Source: Exobasidium rhododendri
Lineage: Eukaryota > Basidiomycota > Exobasidiomycetes > Exobasidiales > Exobasidiaceae
Reading direction: 5' to 3'
DNA length: 64,000 nucleotides
NCBI GenBank assembly: GCA_026210745.1
Contig: CP110632.1
Location: 930,001-994,000, forward strand
Part shown: in pieces, positions 9,299 through 21,380 of the stretch
How positions within the stretch are numbered: the stretch's first letter is position 1
How the letters are laid out: the number at the start of each line of letters is the position of its first letter
Notes under the pieces: generated by a model
What the model saw: the letters and a program-made list of their open reading frames with translations, nothing else
Told to the model about the DNA's origin: nothing
Databases searched by the model: none
Program-made: the position numbers and the translations under genes

Positions 9299-12200
9299 AT
9301 GCCTCTGGCTAATCACAAGACCGCGGCCCACTTCATTGGTGAGTGCGAAGAGTATGGAGAGGCGAAGACGATTCTTTTCCTCTGACTTGCTGACACTCCC
9401 TTCTCCCTACTAAAGGTGGAAATTCGCTCGAAGTGGCCTCCTCCAGTGCTGTGGCTGACTTTGTCCGAAAGAGCGATGGCCACACGGTCATCACCAAGGT
9501 GCTTATTTGCAATAATGGTATCGCAGCAGTCAAGGAAATTCGATCGATTCGAAAGTGGTCATACGAAACATTTGGCGATGAGAGGGCTATTGAATTTGTG
9601 GTCATGGCCACACCAGAAGATTTGAAGGTGAATGCAGAGTACATCCGAATGGCAGATCAATATGTGGAAGTGCCAGGCGGAAGCAACAACAACAATTATG
9701 CAAACGTAGATCTCATTGTGGATGTGGCAGAAAGAACAGGTGTACATGCTGTCTGGGCAGGATGGTGAGTGACTTTGCCTGTGTGCAACAGGCAGAAGGA
9801 AGTAAGAGGAGACTGACGTGCAGCAAGTCATTCGCAGGGGTCACGCTTCCGAGAATCCTCGATTGCCAGAATCACTTGCCGCTTCTAAGCAAAAGATCAT
9901 CTTCATTGGACCTCCTGGCTCGGCGATGCGTTCGTTGGGTGACAAGATTTCATCCACCATTGTCGCACAACACGCAGACGTGCCCTGCATGCCCTGGTCT
10001 GGAACTGGAATCAGAGAGACAATTATGAGCGAGCAGGGATTCTTGACAGTTTCCGATGAAGTCTACCAGAAGGCTTGTATCCACAGTGCCGCACAAGGTC
10101 TAGAAAAGGCAGAGATTATTGGATTCCCCGTCATGATCAAAGCAAGTGAAGGAGGCGGTGGTAAAGGTGCGTAGGCTTGACAGCTATACTACAATTGCGA
10201 CCTGTGACACAGCCTGACGTTTACAATCCCTCTCCGTTGATCTCGCCAGGTATTCGAATGTGCGGAAATGCTGAAGACTTCAAGCAACTGTACAATGCTG
10301 TCCTGGGGGAGGTGCCCGGCTCGCCTGTCTTTGTCATGAAGCTCGCAGGCAAAGCTCGACACTTGGAAGTACAGCTGATGGCTGATCAGTATGGAAATGC
10401 CATCAGTATCTTTGGTCGTGATTGTTCCGTGCAACGTCGACATCAAAAGATCATTGAGGAAGCGCCAGTCACTATCGCGCCAGATCAAGCAAGAGAAGAT
10501 ATGGAAAGAGCAGCAGTCCGTTTGGCGAAACTGGTCGGCTACGTTTCAGCAGGAACAGTCGAGTGGCTCTACACTCCCGAAACGAACAGCTACTCCTTCT
10601 TGGAGCTCAATCCACGTCTGCAAGTCGAACATCCTACTACAGAGATGGTTTCAGGAGTGAATATTCCCGCTGTTCAATTGCAGGTAGCCATGGGAATTCC
10701 ACTCTATCGCATTCGAGATATCCGAACACTGTACGGAATGGACCCAAGAGGAGCTGAACTGATCGACTTTGACTTTGAAGATCCCGCCAGTCTGCAGACA
10801 CAAAGGAAACCTCAACCTAAGGGACACGTCATCGCTTGTCGTATTACCTCGGAGAACCCAGAGACTGGCTTCAAGCCGGGGATGGGCGCCCTCTCTGATC
10901 TGAACTTCCGATCGTCTACGTCGACGTGGGGGTACTTTTCCGTCGGTCAATCTGGTGCTCTTCATGAGTTTGCCGACTCACAGTTCGGTCACGTCTTTGC
11001 GTACGGTCTGACTCGACAGGAAGCTCGTCAGAACATGGTCGTATCGCTGAAAGAGTTGAGCATTCGCGGTGACTTTCGAACGATTGTCGAGTACTTGATC
11101 ATGTTGTTGGAGAAGCCTGCCTTTGAACAAAATCAGTTCTCCACTTCTTGGCTAGACGGTCTGATCAAGGACCGAGTCTCGAGTGATCGACCGCCGCTCC
11201 AAGTGGCCGTTCTCTGTGGTGCGATTGTCAAGGCACAACTGCGATGGCAAGAGTGTCAAGATCTGTATTTGAGCATCCTGAACAAAGGTCAAGTACCGCC
11301 AAGGGACACACTTCGAACAACGTTCAGCAACATTACATTCATCATGGATGGGATCAAGTACACTGTCACTTGTTCCAGATCATCTGCAACCGGATGGACT
11401 GTCTACTTGAATGGAGCAAGAACGCAGGTGGCCACACGATCGCTCTCTGATGGTGGAATGCTGATCGGTATCTCGGGTAAATCGCATCCTACCTACTGGC
11501 GTGAGGAAGCCGGTGGTTCTGCCTTACGACTCATGGTGGACAGCAAGACGGCACTGCTCGAAGAAGAGACAGATCCTTCGCAAATTCGATGCCCTTCGCC
11601 TGGTAAATTGGTCAGTCTGTTGGTTCCGTCTGGCTCTCACGTTACAGCAGGACAACCGATCGCCGAACTGGAGGTGATGAAGATGTACATGCCCTTGACC
11701 AGTGCGGAGAGTGGAGTGGTCAACTTCTTGATCTCTCCCGGTACCCCCGTCAGCGCTGGTGATCACCTGGCCATTCTTTCCCTGGACGACCCCTCCAAGG
11801 TCATGCGAGCCAAGCCCTTTGATGGACAGCTTCCTGACTCAGGTCTGCCCGTCGTGATTGGATCGAAGCCTTATCAACGATTTGCTCACGTCATGTCTGT
11901 TCTACAAGACGTCTTGGACGGATTCGATCAGAGTGTCTTGATGCAGTCTTCCCTGGCCGAATTGGTGTTGATGCTCAAGAATTTCGAAACTCCGTATGGT
12001 CAAGCGTTACACATCCTCTCCTCCTTGTCCGGTCGAATCCCCGCTCGCTTGGAAGACATGCTGCGATCGACGATCGACAGCGGTCACAACAAACAGATTG
12101 AATTCCCCGCTGCTCGCCTTCGCAAATTGACGGAGAACTTTCTGCGTGACAGTGTCGACCCTGCCATTCATGTGCAGGTGCAGACGACCCTGCTTCCCTT

Positions 12201-15200
12201 GTTGACAGTCTTTGAAGAGTACGCCTCGGGTCAGCGTGTTCACGCTTCCGACGTCTTTGCTGGCCTGTTGAAGCAGTACTACACTGTCGAATCAAAATTC
12301 ACCGGGGAAGCCGATGTCGTCCTCCAAATGCGACAGGAAGAGGACAATCTTGAAAAGGTGGTTGCGCTGCAGATTTCTCACAACGGAGTCTTGCTCAAGA
12401 ACGCTCTTGTGATCTCCATCCTGGACCAGTACGTCAAGAACTCTGGTTCATGGCTTCGAGGAGGATCGGACACGATGATGAATGAGAGCTTGAAGGAACT
12501 GGCGTCACTGGAAGGCAAAGGAACAGCACCCGTTGCCCTTAAAGCTCGAGAAGTCAGCATCTCTCGCGATCTCCCCAGCTTAGACGACCGAAAGACACAG
12601 ATGGAGTCTATCTTAAAGGCGTCCGTCATGTCTTCCAGCTACGGAGGAGACAGCGAATACCACAAGCCCGACTTGAATGTCTTGCGCGAATTGAGCGACA
12701 GTCAGTACACCGTCTACGATGTCCTGCACACCTTCTTTGGTTCTCCGGCGCCTCACCTAGCTTTTGCTGCATTGGTGACATACGTCTTGCGAGCGTATCG
12801 AGCGTACGAGATTGTCAATTTCGATTACGCAGTGGAAGATTTCGAAGCAGAGGAAAGAGCCGTCTTGACTTGGCAGTTCCAGCTCCTGGCCACTTCTGAT
12901 CGAACGTCGGCGGAGAGGCAAATCTCAGCAGGCGACTTACCGAGCTTGAATGCAAACTCGGGCACGGCTTCTCCTACGCACAAGAAAGCAGAGCTAAGAC
13001 AAGGTACCATGACCAGCTGTTCCACCTTTGATGACCTGCAGGATGTCATCCCCCGCGCATTAAACTACTTCAAGGCACAGGTGCCCGGTCTCCCACCGAC
13101 GAATGTCTTGAACATCGCCGTCACTCACGAAGCCTCCACGACGGACGTAGAAGCTAGGAACGAGTTCGTCAAGTGGACCAACCAGTTCTCCGAGCAACTC
13201 AGCACAGCCGCTGTCCGACGAGTCACTTTCCTTCATTGTCAGCCGGGCGTCTACCCCTGGTTCACCACCCTTCGACCCGATGGAATGGGTGTCTGGAGTG
13301 AGGAGAAGGCTATTCGCAACATTGAGCCTGCACTGGCCTACCAACTGGAGTTGGAAAGGATGACAAAGTACTTCAACATTACGCCTGTCCCGATCTCGTC
13401 TTCTACGATCCATCTCTACTTTGCTCGTGGTATTGCGAACCCGGCGGACACGAGATTCTTTGTTCGCTCGTTGATTCGACCAGGGAGAATTCAAGCTGCA
13501 AACCAGGTAGAGTACATCATTTCTGCGTCTGATCGGATCGTCAACGACATCCTGAACGTGTTGGAGGTGGCCATGGGACAAGCAGAGTACAGAAATGCCG
13601 ACGCATCTCACATCTTCATGTCCTTCATCTATCAACTCGACATCACCATCGAGGATGTTCAGAAAGCCTTGGCAGGTTTCATTGACCGACATGGTCTTCG
13701 ATTGTTCCGACTGCGCGTCACCGCTGCGGAGATTCGACTGATCTTGAGGGGCTCTGATGGAAACAGGATGCCAATCCGTGCCTTCATCATCAACGAGACT
13801 GGTCTGGTCGTTCGATATGAAGCATACGAAGAAGTAGTGAATGAGGACGGAGAGACGCTCTTGTCCAACATTGCAGGACCTTCCTCGCCGGCTACTCTTC
13901 ACGCTCAGCCCGCCAACCAAGCGTACCCCACCAAGGTCGCCTTGCAATCGAGACGATCTCGTGCACACGCTCTTCAGACGACGTTTGCGTATGACTTTGT
14001 CGATGTGCTGAGACAGTCACTCCTGGCACAGTGGAAGCAAACGACGGCTAAACGACCCCAAGATCCTGTCAAGTCTTGGATGGAGCTGATCATGGACGAC
14101 AACCAGCAGCTACGTCAGATCAAGCGAGCGCCAGGCATGAACCGCATCGGAATGGTTGCTTGGTTGATCGAGATGCTCACACCAGAGTACCCTGCTGGAC
14201 GTCAGATTATGATCATTGCCAATGACGTGACTATCCAAGCAGGTTCATTTGGTCCAGAAGAAGACTTCTTCTTTGCGGCGGCGTCGAGATTGGCGAGAAA
14301 GATGGGCATCCCCAGGCTGTACATTTCTGCCAACTCAGGTGCCAGGATTGGACTGGCCACCGAACCGATGGATCTGTTTAAGGCCAAGTTTGTCGGCAAC
14401 GATCCTTCCAAAGGTTTCGAGTACCTCTACCTCGACGAAGAGGGTCTTCAGGCCATCAATAAGACGGCAAAGGGAAGCGTCCACACCAAACCCGTGCAAG
14501 CAGAAGACGGAACGGTACATCACGTCTTGACCGATATCATCGGTCTGCAGGCTGGTCTAGGAGTGGAATGTCTCTCTGGGTCTGGTCTGATTGCCGGTGA
14601 AACAAGCAGAGCCAGAGAAGAAATCTTTACTGCCACTATTATCACTGGAAGGAGTGTTGGAATCGGAGCATACTTGGCTAGGCTGGGTGAACGAGTCATT
14701 CAGGTGGAGGGTTCGCCCATGATCTTGACTGGCTACACTGCGCTCAATAAGCTGCTGGGAAGGGAAGTGTACACGAGCAATTTACAGCTGGGTGGACCGC
14801 AAATCATGTTCCGAAACGGTGTCTCTCACTTGACGGCAAAGGACGACTTGACGGCTGTCTCTTCCTTCGTCCGTTGGATCTCCTACGTTCCTGCGAGTAA
14901 AGGAGCACCTCTTCCAAGGTTGCTCCAGCCTGCTTCGGATACGTGGGACCGTACTGTAGGATACACTCCACCCGCTGGACCGTACGATCCTAGACTGCTG
15001 CTTCAGGGTCAGGTCACTGCTGACGGATCCTATCTCTCCGGTCTCTTCGACAAAGATTCCTTCCAAGAGACCCTTGGTGGTTGGGCAACATCTGTCGTCG
15101 TCGGCAGAGCTCGATTAGGAGGCATTCCTGTGGGCGTGATTGCGGTGGAGACCAGGACGTTGGAAAAGGTCGTGCCAGCCGATCCGGCCAATCCCAACTC

Positions 15201-16083
15201 GCAAGAGCAACGGATCATGGAAGCCGGTCAAGTCTGGTACCCCAACTCTGCGTACAAGACTGCGCAAGCTATCTTTGATCTCAACAGAGAAGGTCTGCCC
15301 CTAATGATCTTGGCCAATTGGAGAGGATTCTCGGGAGGCCAGGAGGACATGTTCCAGCAGATTCTAAAGTACGGCTCTCTCATCGTCGACGGCTTGTCTT
15401 CATACAAGCAGCCTGTCTTTGTCTATCTTCCACCCAGAGCAGAATTGCGTGGTGGTGCTTGGGTAGTAGTGGACAAGACGATCAACGAGCATGGACTGAT
15501 GGAGATGTACGCAGACCCAACGAGCCGAGGAGGTGTTCTCGAGCCGGAAGGCATCGTCAGTGTCAAGTACAGACAGGACAAGCAACGCGAAACGATGAAT
15601 CGATTGGATCCAACGTATGCGGCTCTCGTCAAGGCTGGTGATCGCAAGGCAATCGCAGAGAGGGAAAAGGCCATTGCGCCGGTATTTTCCGCTGTCGCTG
15701 TTGCATATGCTGATCTGCACGACCGAACGGGAAGAATGTCGGCCGTCGGTGCTATTCGAGAGGCAGTACCTTGGGTCGATGCCAGGCGCTACTTTTACAC
15801 ACGCCTGAATAGACGATTGCTGGAGCTGTCATGCCTGGCTGACATCTCCAAGGCTCTTCCTGATTTGAACACATTGCAAAGGCACGAATTATTGGAGGAT
15901 GTTCTTGGTCTGGGACTGGACGACGCAGAGGATGCCGTCATCACTAAATTACTCACCGACAAGAGGCAACAGCTAGATCGCAGTATCCTAGAGCAACAAA
16001 AGAAGGTCAAGGTGGACAAGATCAGGCAATTGGCCGCCAGTCTCGACGAGGACACCCGTCGTCAGCTCTTCGCGAACATGTAG
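9299..16083 (+). CDS. ACC1: Acetyl-CoA carboxylase, multidomain cytosolic enzyme
   Basis: The enzyme carboxylates acetyl-CoA to malonyl-CoA using ATP, bicarbonate and covalently bound biotin, the committed step of fatty-acid synthesis. Four exons, 9299-9338, 9416-9764, 9838-10166 and 10250-16083, give 2183 aa, near the yeast length of 2233. Domains in order are: biotin carboxylase (about 20-560), with [17 protein letters not shown], the Gly-rich ATP loop ASEGGGGKG and [18 protein letters not shown]; the biotinyl domain, with biotin on Lys717 in LEVMKM; the long central ACC domain (about 780-1500); and the carboxyltransferase domains (about 1500-2130), with [24 protein letters not shown] and [12 protein letters not shown]. 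All three introns are in the biotin carboxylase part. The third, in the ATP loop, must be removed because unspliced reading gives a stop. No damage is evident, so it should be functional and essential. Confidence 0.98.
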
Positions 16084-16133
16084 ATGATCGCTTCAATCTC
16101 CCTCTCTCTTGTGCCCGTCTCTGTATACTTTTC

Positions 16134-16137
<4 letters not shown>

Positions 16138-16164
<27 letters not shown>

Positions 16165-16182
16165 CCTCTCTCTCACTCCCAC
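16138..16182. repeat. CT-rich simple repeat in the ACC1 3' flank
   Basis: An imperfect (TC)n stretch begins about 55 bp after the ACC1 stop codon and continues as CT-rich sequence. It probably lies in the ACC1 3' UTR. Confidence 0.75.
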
Positions 16183-16319
16183 TCTCGTGTCCGTCCAGTC
16201 TCCCTATCGGATTGCCTCTTCTTTCTTCTCATTCCTATATGCTACTTAGTTTACATGTCGTGCCCAATAAGTTTATGAGGGGGAGCAAGGCAGCGAAGTT
16301 GTGGGGGCATGAAAGAAGA

Positions 16320-17096
16320 CTACGCCTCTTGAAGGAGACACTTGAGTGCTTGCAGAGCGGCCAATTCCTTGCCTTGTTGAAGTTTGGACGTTCCTTGACC
16401 GGCTTGAAATTCGTTGCCATTGAGTTTGCAGGACACGTAGAACATCTCTGCGTTTGGCAATCTGGAATGGAAATTGAAGAGGAGCGAATCAGACGTCTAG
16501 TTTAGTTCCTTGAACAAGTACGACTGAGCCGCCTCAGGCATCACTCACCCTTCCCGTGTATGTTCATACTTCACTGGAGGCCAGCTCATTGCCTGTTGCA
16601 GCTCGACTACCTGAGAGACGTACTTATTGTTATGATCTATATGGAGAAGTCTGCCCTTTCCCTTCCCCGTCACTTTCTTAAGGGGTGTCCTTGAAGTTAG
16701 AGGAGACGAAGAGGCAGGAGCAGAAGGAGATGGCGGTGTAAGGGACGTCTCATAGGGTGAGCCGCAATTTTTGCACCTCTTGTCTTCTGATTCAATAGGC
16801 AGCGTAGGAGTGGGTGGGGGACGCTTCTTAGACACGTCGACAGTGGTGAAGAAAGTTTTGTTGTTATTATTCTTGTGGGATAGGACTTTAGCGTTGATAG
16901 CTTCTTGGCCTTCCTTGAGGTAATCCTTCAGTGATTTGGCACCTAGTTTCGACTGTAATAAGTTAGTCAACAATTCTTCAGCGGCTGCTCTCTCGAGGTC
17001 GGCCAGTCTTGCTGCTGCTTCTGCTGCTTCTTCTTCTTTGTCTTGCGAGAGAGCAGGATCATTCTCCTCAGAGAGCACCACTTCTTCCAACATCAT
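16320..17096 (-). CDS. dsRNA-binding-domain-like protein, copy A of a tandem pair
   Basis: Two exons, 17096-16549 and 16461-16320, give 229 aa. The N-terminal part is an acidic, Ala/Glu-rich helix (residues about 5-50). The middle is disordered and holds a CKNCGSPY motif with two Cys. The C-terminal 75 residues match the double-stranded-RNA-binding fold pattern: an amphipathic helix YVSQVVELQQ, a PPVKYEH strand, MFYVSCKLNG, a GQGTSKLQQGKELAALQAL segment like the KKxAKxxAAxxAL helix, and a final LL. The canonical basic KK pair is weakened to QQGK, so RNA binding is plausible but not certain. The intron is phase 2 and splits a Gly codon inside the domain. The next gene upstream on the same strand has the same layout, so I read the two as an old tandem duplication. 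The cellular role is unknown. Confidence 0.75.
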
Positions 17097-17781
17097 CCGG
17101 ATTCCCCCTCTCCCCCCTCTCTTGGGTAATGTGTGAGACCTGAATGAGATACTAAGGGCGGGGGGAAATTACGATGGTGGGAAACATAAGAGACTTGGGC
17201 GGTGTACTGCAGAGTCGAATGACCACAAGAGAGGTGCTGGGATTGATTGGGGGCGTAAAAGGAGCGATCGTGGTAAAAGAAGGTATACAAAGTGAAAAGG
17301 ATTTCACTTCAGCCAACAGGCTCGATGAGACTGAATTGGGACACCTGGAGCGCTGTCGGTGAAGGAAGTTTAGGGCGGCCCGCGGTTGCATGAATGCACG
17401 CCATCGATCAGAGGACTGATGGGACATGCAATAAAGGGAAGACGTAACGCATAATATCTACCGCACAGGCACGGACCCTGTACTTTTGCACTCTCGTGCG
17501 GCAGTCTCTACGCGTGGTGTCTTTGTTTGCTTCAAGTCGAGAGGAAAAGACCGAGCTAGACTTCCTCCAACAGGCAGCTACGACCACCACGACATGTTTA
17601 ACCCACCGACATGTTCAAGTGAGGATGTAAATTCAGAGTGTGATGAAGGAAAGACCACGAACGGCTTCGAACGACTAACGGCGCGATCTACAGGGAAGAA
17701 GAGATGTCAGAATCCCATCGCATCACTGCACAGGCAGTTTGGCGGTGGGCATGGAGGGTGCCAATATGCGATGCAACGACT
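17097..17781. other. Spacer between the two dsRBD-like genes
   Basis: This 685-bp noncoding spacer lies between tandem minus-strand paralogues. It should hold the copy A promoter and the copy B 3' flank. Several short open frames cross it on both strands but none shows recognisable features. Confidence 0.45.
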
Positions 17782-18544
17782 CTAGTCGCCCTCCTCCTCC
17801 TCCTCTTTCTCCTCCTCCTCCTCCTCTTCCTGCTTCACAAAGAGATGCTTCATCGCTTCTAGTGCAGCCAATTCCTTGCCCTTCTTTATCGTATAGGTGA
17901 GCTCGCGAGCTGCGAACTTGATTTGCTCAATCTCTTCGAGAATGCAATAGACTTGAAACATAGGTCGATGGGGTGGTCTGCGAGGTGTACGGCAATGACG
18001 AACGACGACGGTCAGAGAACTTTTTCGGGTGTTAGTCTTCTTCTACAACGAATCACACTCACCCAAAGCGCTTGAACTCGAAGCAAGGCGCATCACAGAC
18101 TCCGGCTTGATGAAGTTCAAAGAGTTGAGCGATATAGCTGGTGTCATGTCTCAACTGTACAGTAGGCTTTCTCCAGTTTCGATATTGAATGAGCACTTGT
18201 GATCGTTTTTGTCGATCGATCATAGCTTTCTCCACTACTCCTTTGAAGACTTTGAATTTCTTGGATGAAGCTGAAAGGTCTGGCACTACTTCCTTGGATG
18301 AAGCGCTGTCTTCTTCGTCCTCTTCACGCTCTTCCTCTCGATATCGTTTAAAGGGGGAATCGGGTGGGCAGCTTGCAGAAGTCTTCTTCTGGATAGTCAA
18401 ATGACCGCTCTTGATACCGGCGTCTGTAGTGCCGAGAGATCGTCGCGACCAACCATGTGTCTCCTTTGGTAGCACCCTCTGTGGATTGGTGGGTGTCATC
18501 TTGCTCAGATAGATCGGTGAATAAATAAAGCTGTCGCCTGCCAT
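17782..18544 (-). CDS. dsRNA-binding-domain-like protein, copy B of a tandem pair
   Basis: Two exons, 18544-18063 and 17977-17782, give 225 aa from the first in-frame ATG. A second ATG at 18499 is possible. The middle is basic/acidic and disordered (FKRYREEEREEDEED). The C-terminal domain parallels copy A: YIAQLFELHQ for YVSQVVELQQ, PCFEFKRF for PVKYEH, MFQVYCILEE for MFYVSCKLNG, and KKGKELAALEAMKHL for QQGKELAALQALKCL. The dsRBD G-x-G-x-S loop is lost here and replaced by FAARELTYT, but the basic KK pair is kept, the opposite of copy A. The protein ends in a Glu-rich tail. The single intron is phase 2 in a Gly codon at the same place as in copy A. A 33-codon ATG frame at 18846-18745 could be an upstream exon or noncoding. 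The function is not recognised. Confidence 0.7.
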
Positions 18545-19186
18545 GTCAGTGGGGGAAGTGAGGCAGAGGAACACATCATCCGCGGCCACAAACGATACTT
18601 ATAGCTTGTGGACAGCTCGACGGAGGCAAGGAGGACGGCACGGCGTGCACAAAAGAAAGAGAGTAGCGGAAATCTGCCCAGCCTTCACATCTTGCCGAGT
18701 ACTTCCAGATCTAGTCGACGGATCAGAGCCGCTATCAGAGTCCCTCAGACATAGAGTAGACGAGGAGGGTTGGAGTGATTCCAAATCCTTGGCACGGCAC
18801 GGTCAGGCACGTCGATGTCTGCGAACGCCCCAAACTCGTCTGCCATTGTTGTGTGTCTTCTTGTTCTTTCCAAGCGCTGAGAGCGGTCTAACTCGCTCCT
18901 GTGCTCGGCATCAACATATGACGAACGATCGAGCAGCCATCGACAGAGAAGGAGGACTGTGCTGAGGCTTAGGGGAGAGACATGATTTGTGCTTGTCGAC
19001 ACTGCAATAGACGGGACAGGACGGCATCTATCTCTCTATTACAGATGTAGGAACTGGCTATGCAGCAGCGTGCTGGGGTATCTTTACAAGCGAGCGAGGC
19101 GTACAATACAGCTATGCGTAAAGTACACAGGGTGAAAAGGAGGGCGAATAGTATTACAGTCTATATGTTGCTGCCTTCAAAGCGCT
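18545..19186. other. Upstream region of copy B and 3' flank of the hydrolase gene
   Basis: This 642-bp stretch has no firmly supported gene. On the minus strand a short frame starts MADEFGAFADIDVPDRAV at 18846. It looks protein-like but stops after 33 codons, and I could not join it to copy B through a clean intron. Confidence 0.4.
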
Positions 19187-20785
19187 TCAAGGAGTTAGTG
19201 GGCCGACACCAGCCGGTAGAGATGTGCCCAAGATGGCCGCCTTTCCACATTCACTGGAGAACATCTCGGCGTCATCGTGACCAACTTGATCCACCACACA
19301 CATTTGATGGTTGAAGTTGACGCCGGTTAATGGGGTGGTGCCGTCCTGGAGATCTGAATAGCCAAAGTATTGAGAGACGTCGGTGTTGGTAGCGGCAAGC
19401 AGATTGATGTCTGCCCAGTAAGCGTAGTTGCGATCCCTTCTGTTCACACCACCTTGAGCGAATTGATCACAGGTAGGTGTTGGATTGCCTTCGCGAGATT
19501 GGGTGTCGTAATCACCTACCAGATGGATGAAGTCGAGCGCGGCCCAATTCTTGAACAAGGTCGTAGCCGATTGTGTGAACTTGGCTTGCACGTAGCGGGG
19601 CATGCCAGTCGCAACAAGCTGGTAAGGGTACTGAGTGGCAGTGGGACATCCATTTGCGATGGGCAACGGTCGAGCAGTATCAAAGTAGGTGGTAGTGGCA
19701 AAGTTGGCAATAACGTATCGAGTTGTGAAATTAGGGATATCGCCTTTCAGGATGCTGTATCGTATAATCGCGTTGGACCCTCTGGAATGAGCAACAAAGA
19801 CGATTTGCGTCAACCTTGGGTACCGCTCTTTGTTGGACAGATGCTTTACGATGGCATCGTAGACATCGAAGCTGGAACAAGTCGCTCCGTCAAGGTCATG
19901 AGTGCCTCTTGCAGGGGCAATGGCATCGGCGCCCATAGACCAGCTGTTCTCTATTTTGTCCCACGCCATGTTCTTTGTGGGCTGGTAGTAGCCAGTCGGT
20001 GCTGTTGTGCTGTTCGTTTCATACATTCCAGGCGCAATAATGATACCACCATCGTCCCCAATCACATTGTAGATGTCTGAGAAATACTGTTGTGGATCAA
20101 TGCTTTTGCCATGTTGTACAATGTAAGCAGTCTCTGCGGAGCTGACATCCCCCGACGCTGCTGCGTATTCTTTGTTAACAAACAAGGGGACGGTCGCCTT
20201 TGTCGCAGAGCAAGGTCTGAATTGGACTAGAGAAGTGGCGCCGATTGGTAGGGCAGGCATCGTGCTGCGTACAGGAGAAGAAGGGGTCGTGGTGATGGTG
20301 GTGGTAGTAGTAGTAGTAGAGTTCTTAGAGCTCACTACCGCCGAAATCCTTGCAAAGCCATAGGAAGCGATTACCGTTCCAGTCGAGTCCAAGCCTGTGT
20401 GGATCGTAGCTTTGGTCTTGCTCGCTGCAACTTTGAACAGACCACAAATTACGTTGCCGGGAGTGTACTCTTCGAATCGCACCAGAGTGACAAAAGCGCA
20501 CAAATTGGTGGAATCACACAATTTCATACATGCGTCGACTGAAGCTTGTGTCACTGAGCCGGATTTCGCCAGTACAGCATGTGAGATGTAGCCATCACCT
20601 GCATCAAACGCAATCCTCTTGTTGTCCTTTGCCCATGTGTAAGTATAATTGGTTGAAGTGGACTTCAGTGTCGTGACGTAGCGAGCATTTAGAGAGTGGT
20701 GATGACGACGAAGTTGTGGAGCAGTGCTTGCTTCTATCGTACAAAAGAGGGTGAGACTGCAAATTAGAAGTAAGAGACGACGCAT
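19187..20785 (-). CDS. Secreted PAN/apple-like plus alpha/beta-hydrolase protein
   Basis: This is a 532-aa single exon. I start at the ATG giving MRRLLLLICSLTLFCTIEAS, a clear signal peptide; an upstream extension would need a TTG start. Residues about 60-150 resemble a PAN/apple or WSC-like Cys module (DACMKLCDSTNLCAFV, then NVICGLFKVA), a fold that binds carbohydrate or protein. A Thr/Ser-rich linker with a TTTTTTTITTT run follows. The C-terminal part looks like an alpha/beta hydrolase: the oxyanion-side strand GGIIIAPGMYE, the nucleophile elbow VAHSRGSNAI with Ser334, a later acid candidate in VGDYDT, and a His candidate in QVGHDDAEMF. Three Cys pairs suggest extracellular folding. It is probably a secreted esterase or lipase-like enzyme. 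The substrate is unknown and the catalytic triad is inferred by position. Confidence 0.75.
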   Translation of the reverse strand: MRRLLLLICSLTLFCTIEASTAPQLRRHHHSLNARYVTTLKSTSTNYTYTWAKDNKRIAFDAGDGYISHAVLAKSGSVTQASVDACMKLCDSTNLCAFVTLVRFEEYTPGNVICGLFKVAASKTKATIHTGLDSTGTVIASYGFARISAVVSSKNSTTTTTTTITTTPSSPVRSTMPALPIGATSLVQFRPCSATKATVPLFVNKEYAAASGDVSSAETAYIVQHGKSIDPQQYFSDIYNVIGDDGGIIIAPGMYETNSTTAPTGYYQPTKNMAWDKIENSWSMGADAIAPARGTHDLDGATCSSFDVYDAIVKHLSNKERYPRLTQIVFVAHSRGSNAIIRYSILKGDIPNFTTRYVIANFATTTYFDTARPLPIANGCPTATQYPYQLVATGMPRYVQAKFTQSATTLFKNWAALDFIHLVGDYDTQSREGNPTPTCDQFAQGGVNRRDRNYAYWADINLLAATNTDVSQYFGYSDLQDGTTPLTGVNFNHQMCVVDQVGHDDAEMFSSECGKAAILGTSLPAGVGPLTP

Positions 20786-21380
20786 CAGGGCATACTGAGG
20801 AGGGAGAGGAGAGGGGAAAAGAGGAGGAGTATCCAACAAAAGGGAACGGCATTCATTACTTGTGTGTCGATCACTTGGTTACACTAAAATCCCTTCCACT
20901 CTCGATTTCACGAAGCCAGCCCCCAGTCTCTCTTTGAAAAATCTTTATCTCTCCAACTTTTCGTTGTGCTCAGGCGGCCCGTCCGTCACTTGCGAGCAGC
21001 AGTTCGGAAGCCACTATTCGCTCCGTTGAGTGGGATGCATCGGCACGTCAAAGGGAAGAAGCAAACATTTCATTGTTGCCCCGAGCGGCGTGACGCGCGT
21101 TTTTCTTTGCTTGGAATGTGTGTGTAGTATTGTGCGGCTTTTCGTGTTTGTAATCCAGACTTGCCTTTTGTATTGGTTTTTGGCGGAGGCTTGATGCTTC
21201 TCTTACTATTGGGGACGAAAAGACGACCTACACCCGTACCAAAGCTGCAACAAGAGTTTAGCCGTAGGGAGGACTCAGAAAGGAAGGTTAGGATTACGAC
21301 CTGATGCTTGTTTTAATCATTGGCCTCCCTCTACTTTGTGATTTGCTCTTCGTACATCGAGATCGATGAGTCGTGAAGAT
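20786..21380. other. Hydrolase promoter side; no gene seen
   Basis: This 595-bp gap lies upstream of the secreted hydrolase and downstream of the 80-aa orphan gene, both on the minus strand. I see no coding sequence in it. Confidence 0.45.

Noticed and set aside
13060-13968. A 302-codon minus-strand frame opposite ACC1
   Set aside because: It lies wholly within the strongly supported ACC1 carboxyl half, with composition expected of an antisense shadow.
18745-18846. A 33-codon ATG frame (MADEFGAFADIDV) upstream of dsRBD-like copy B
   Set aside because: It looks protein-like, but no GT-AG intron joins it in frame to copy B, and it is too short to stand alone.
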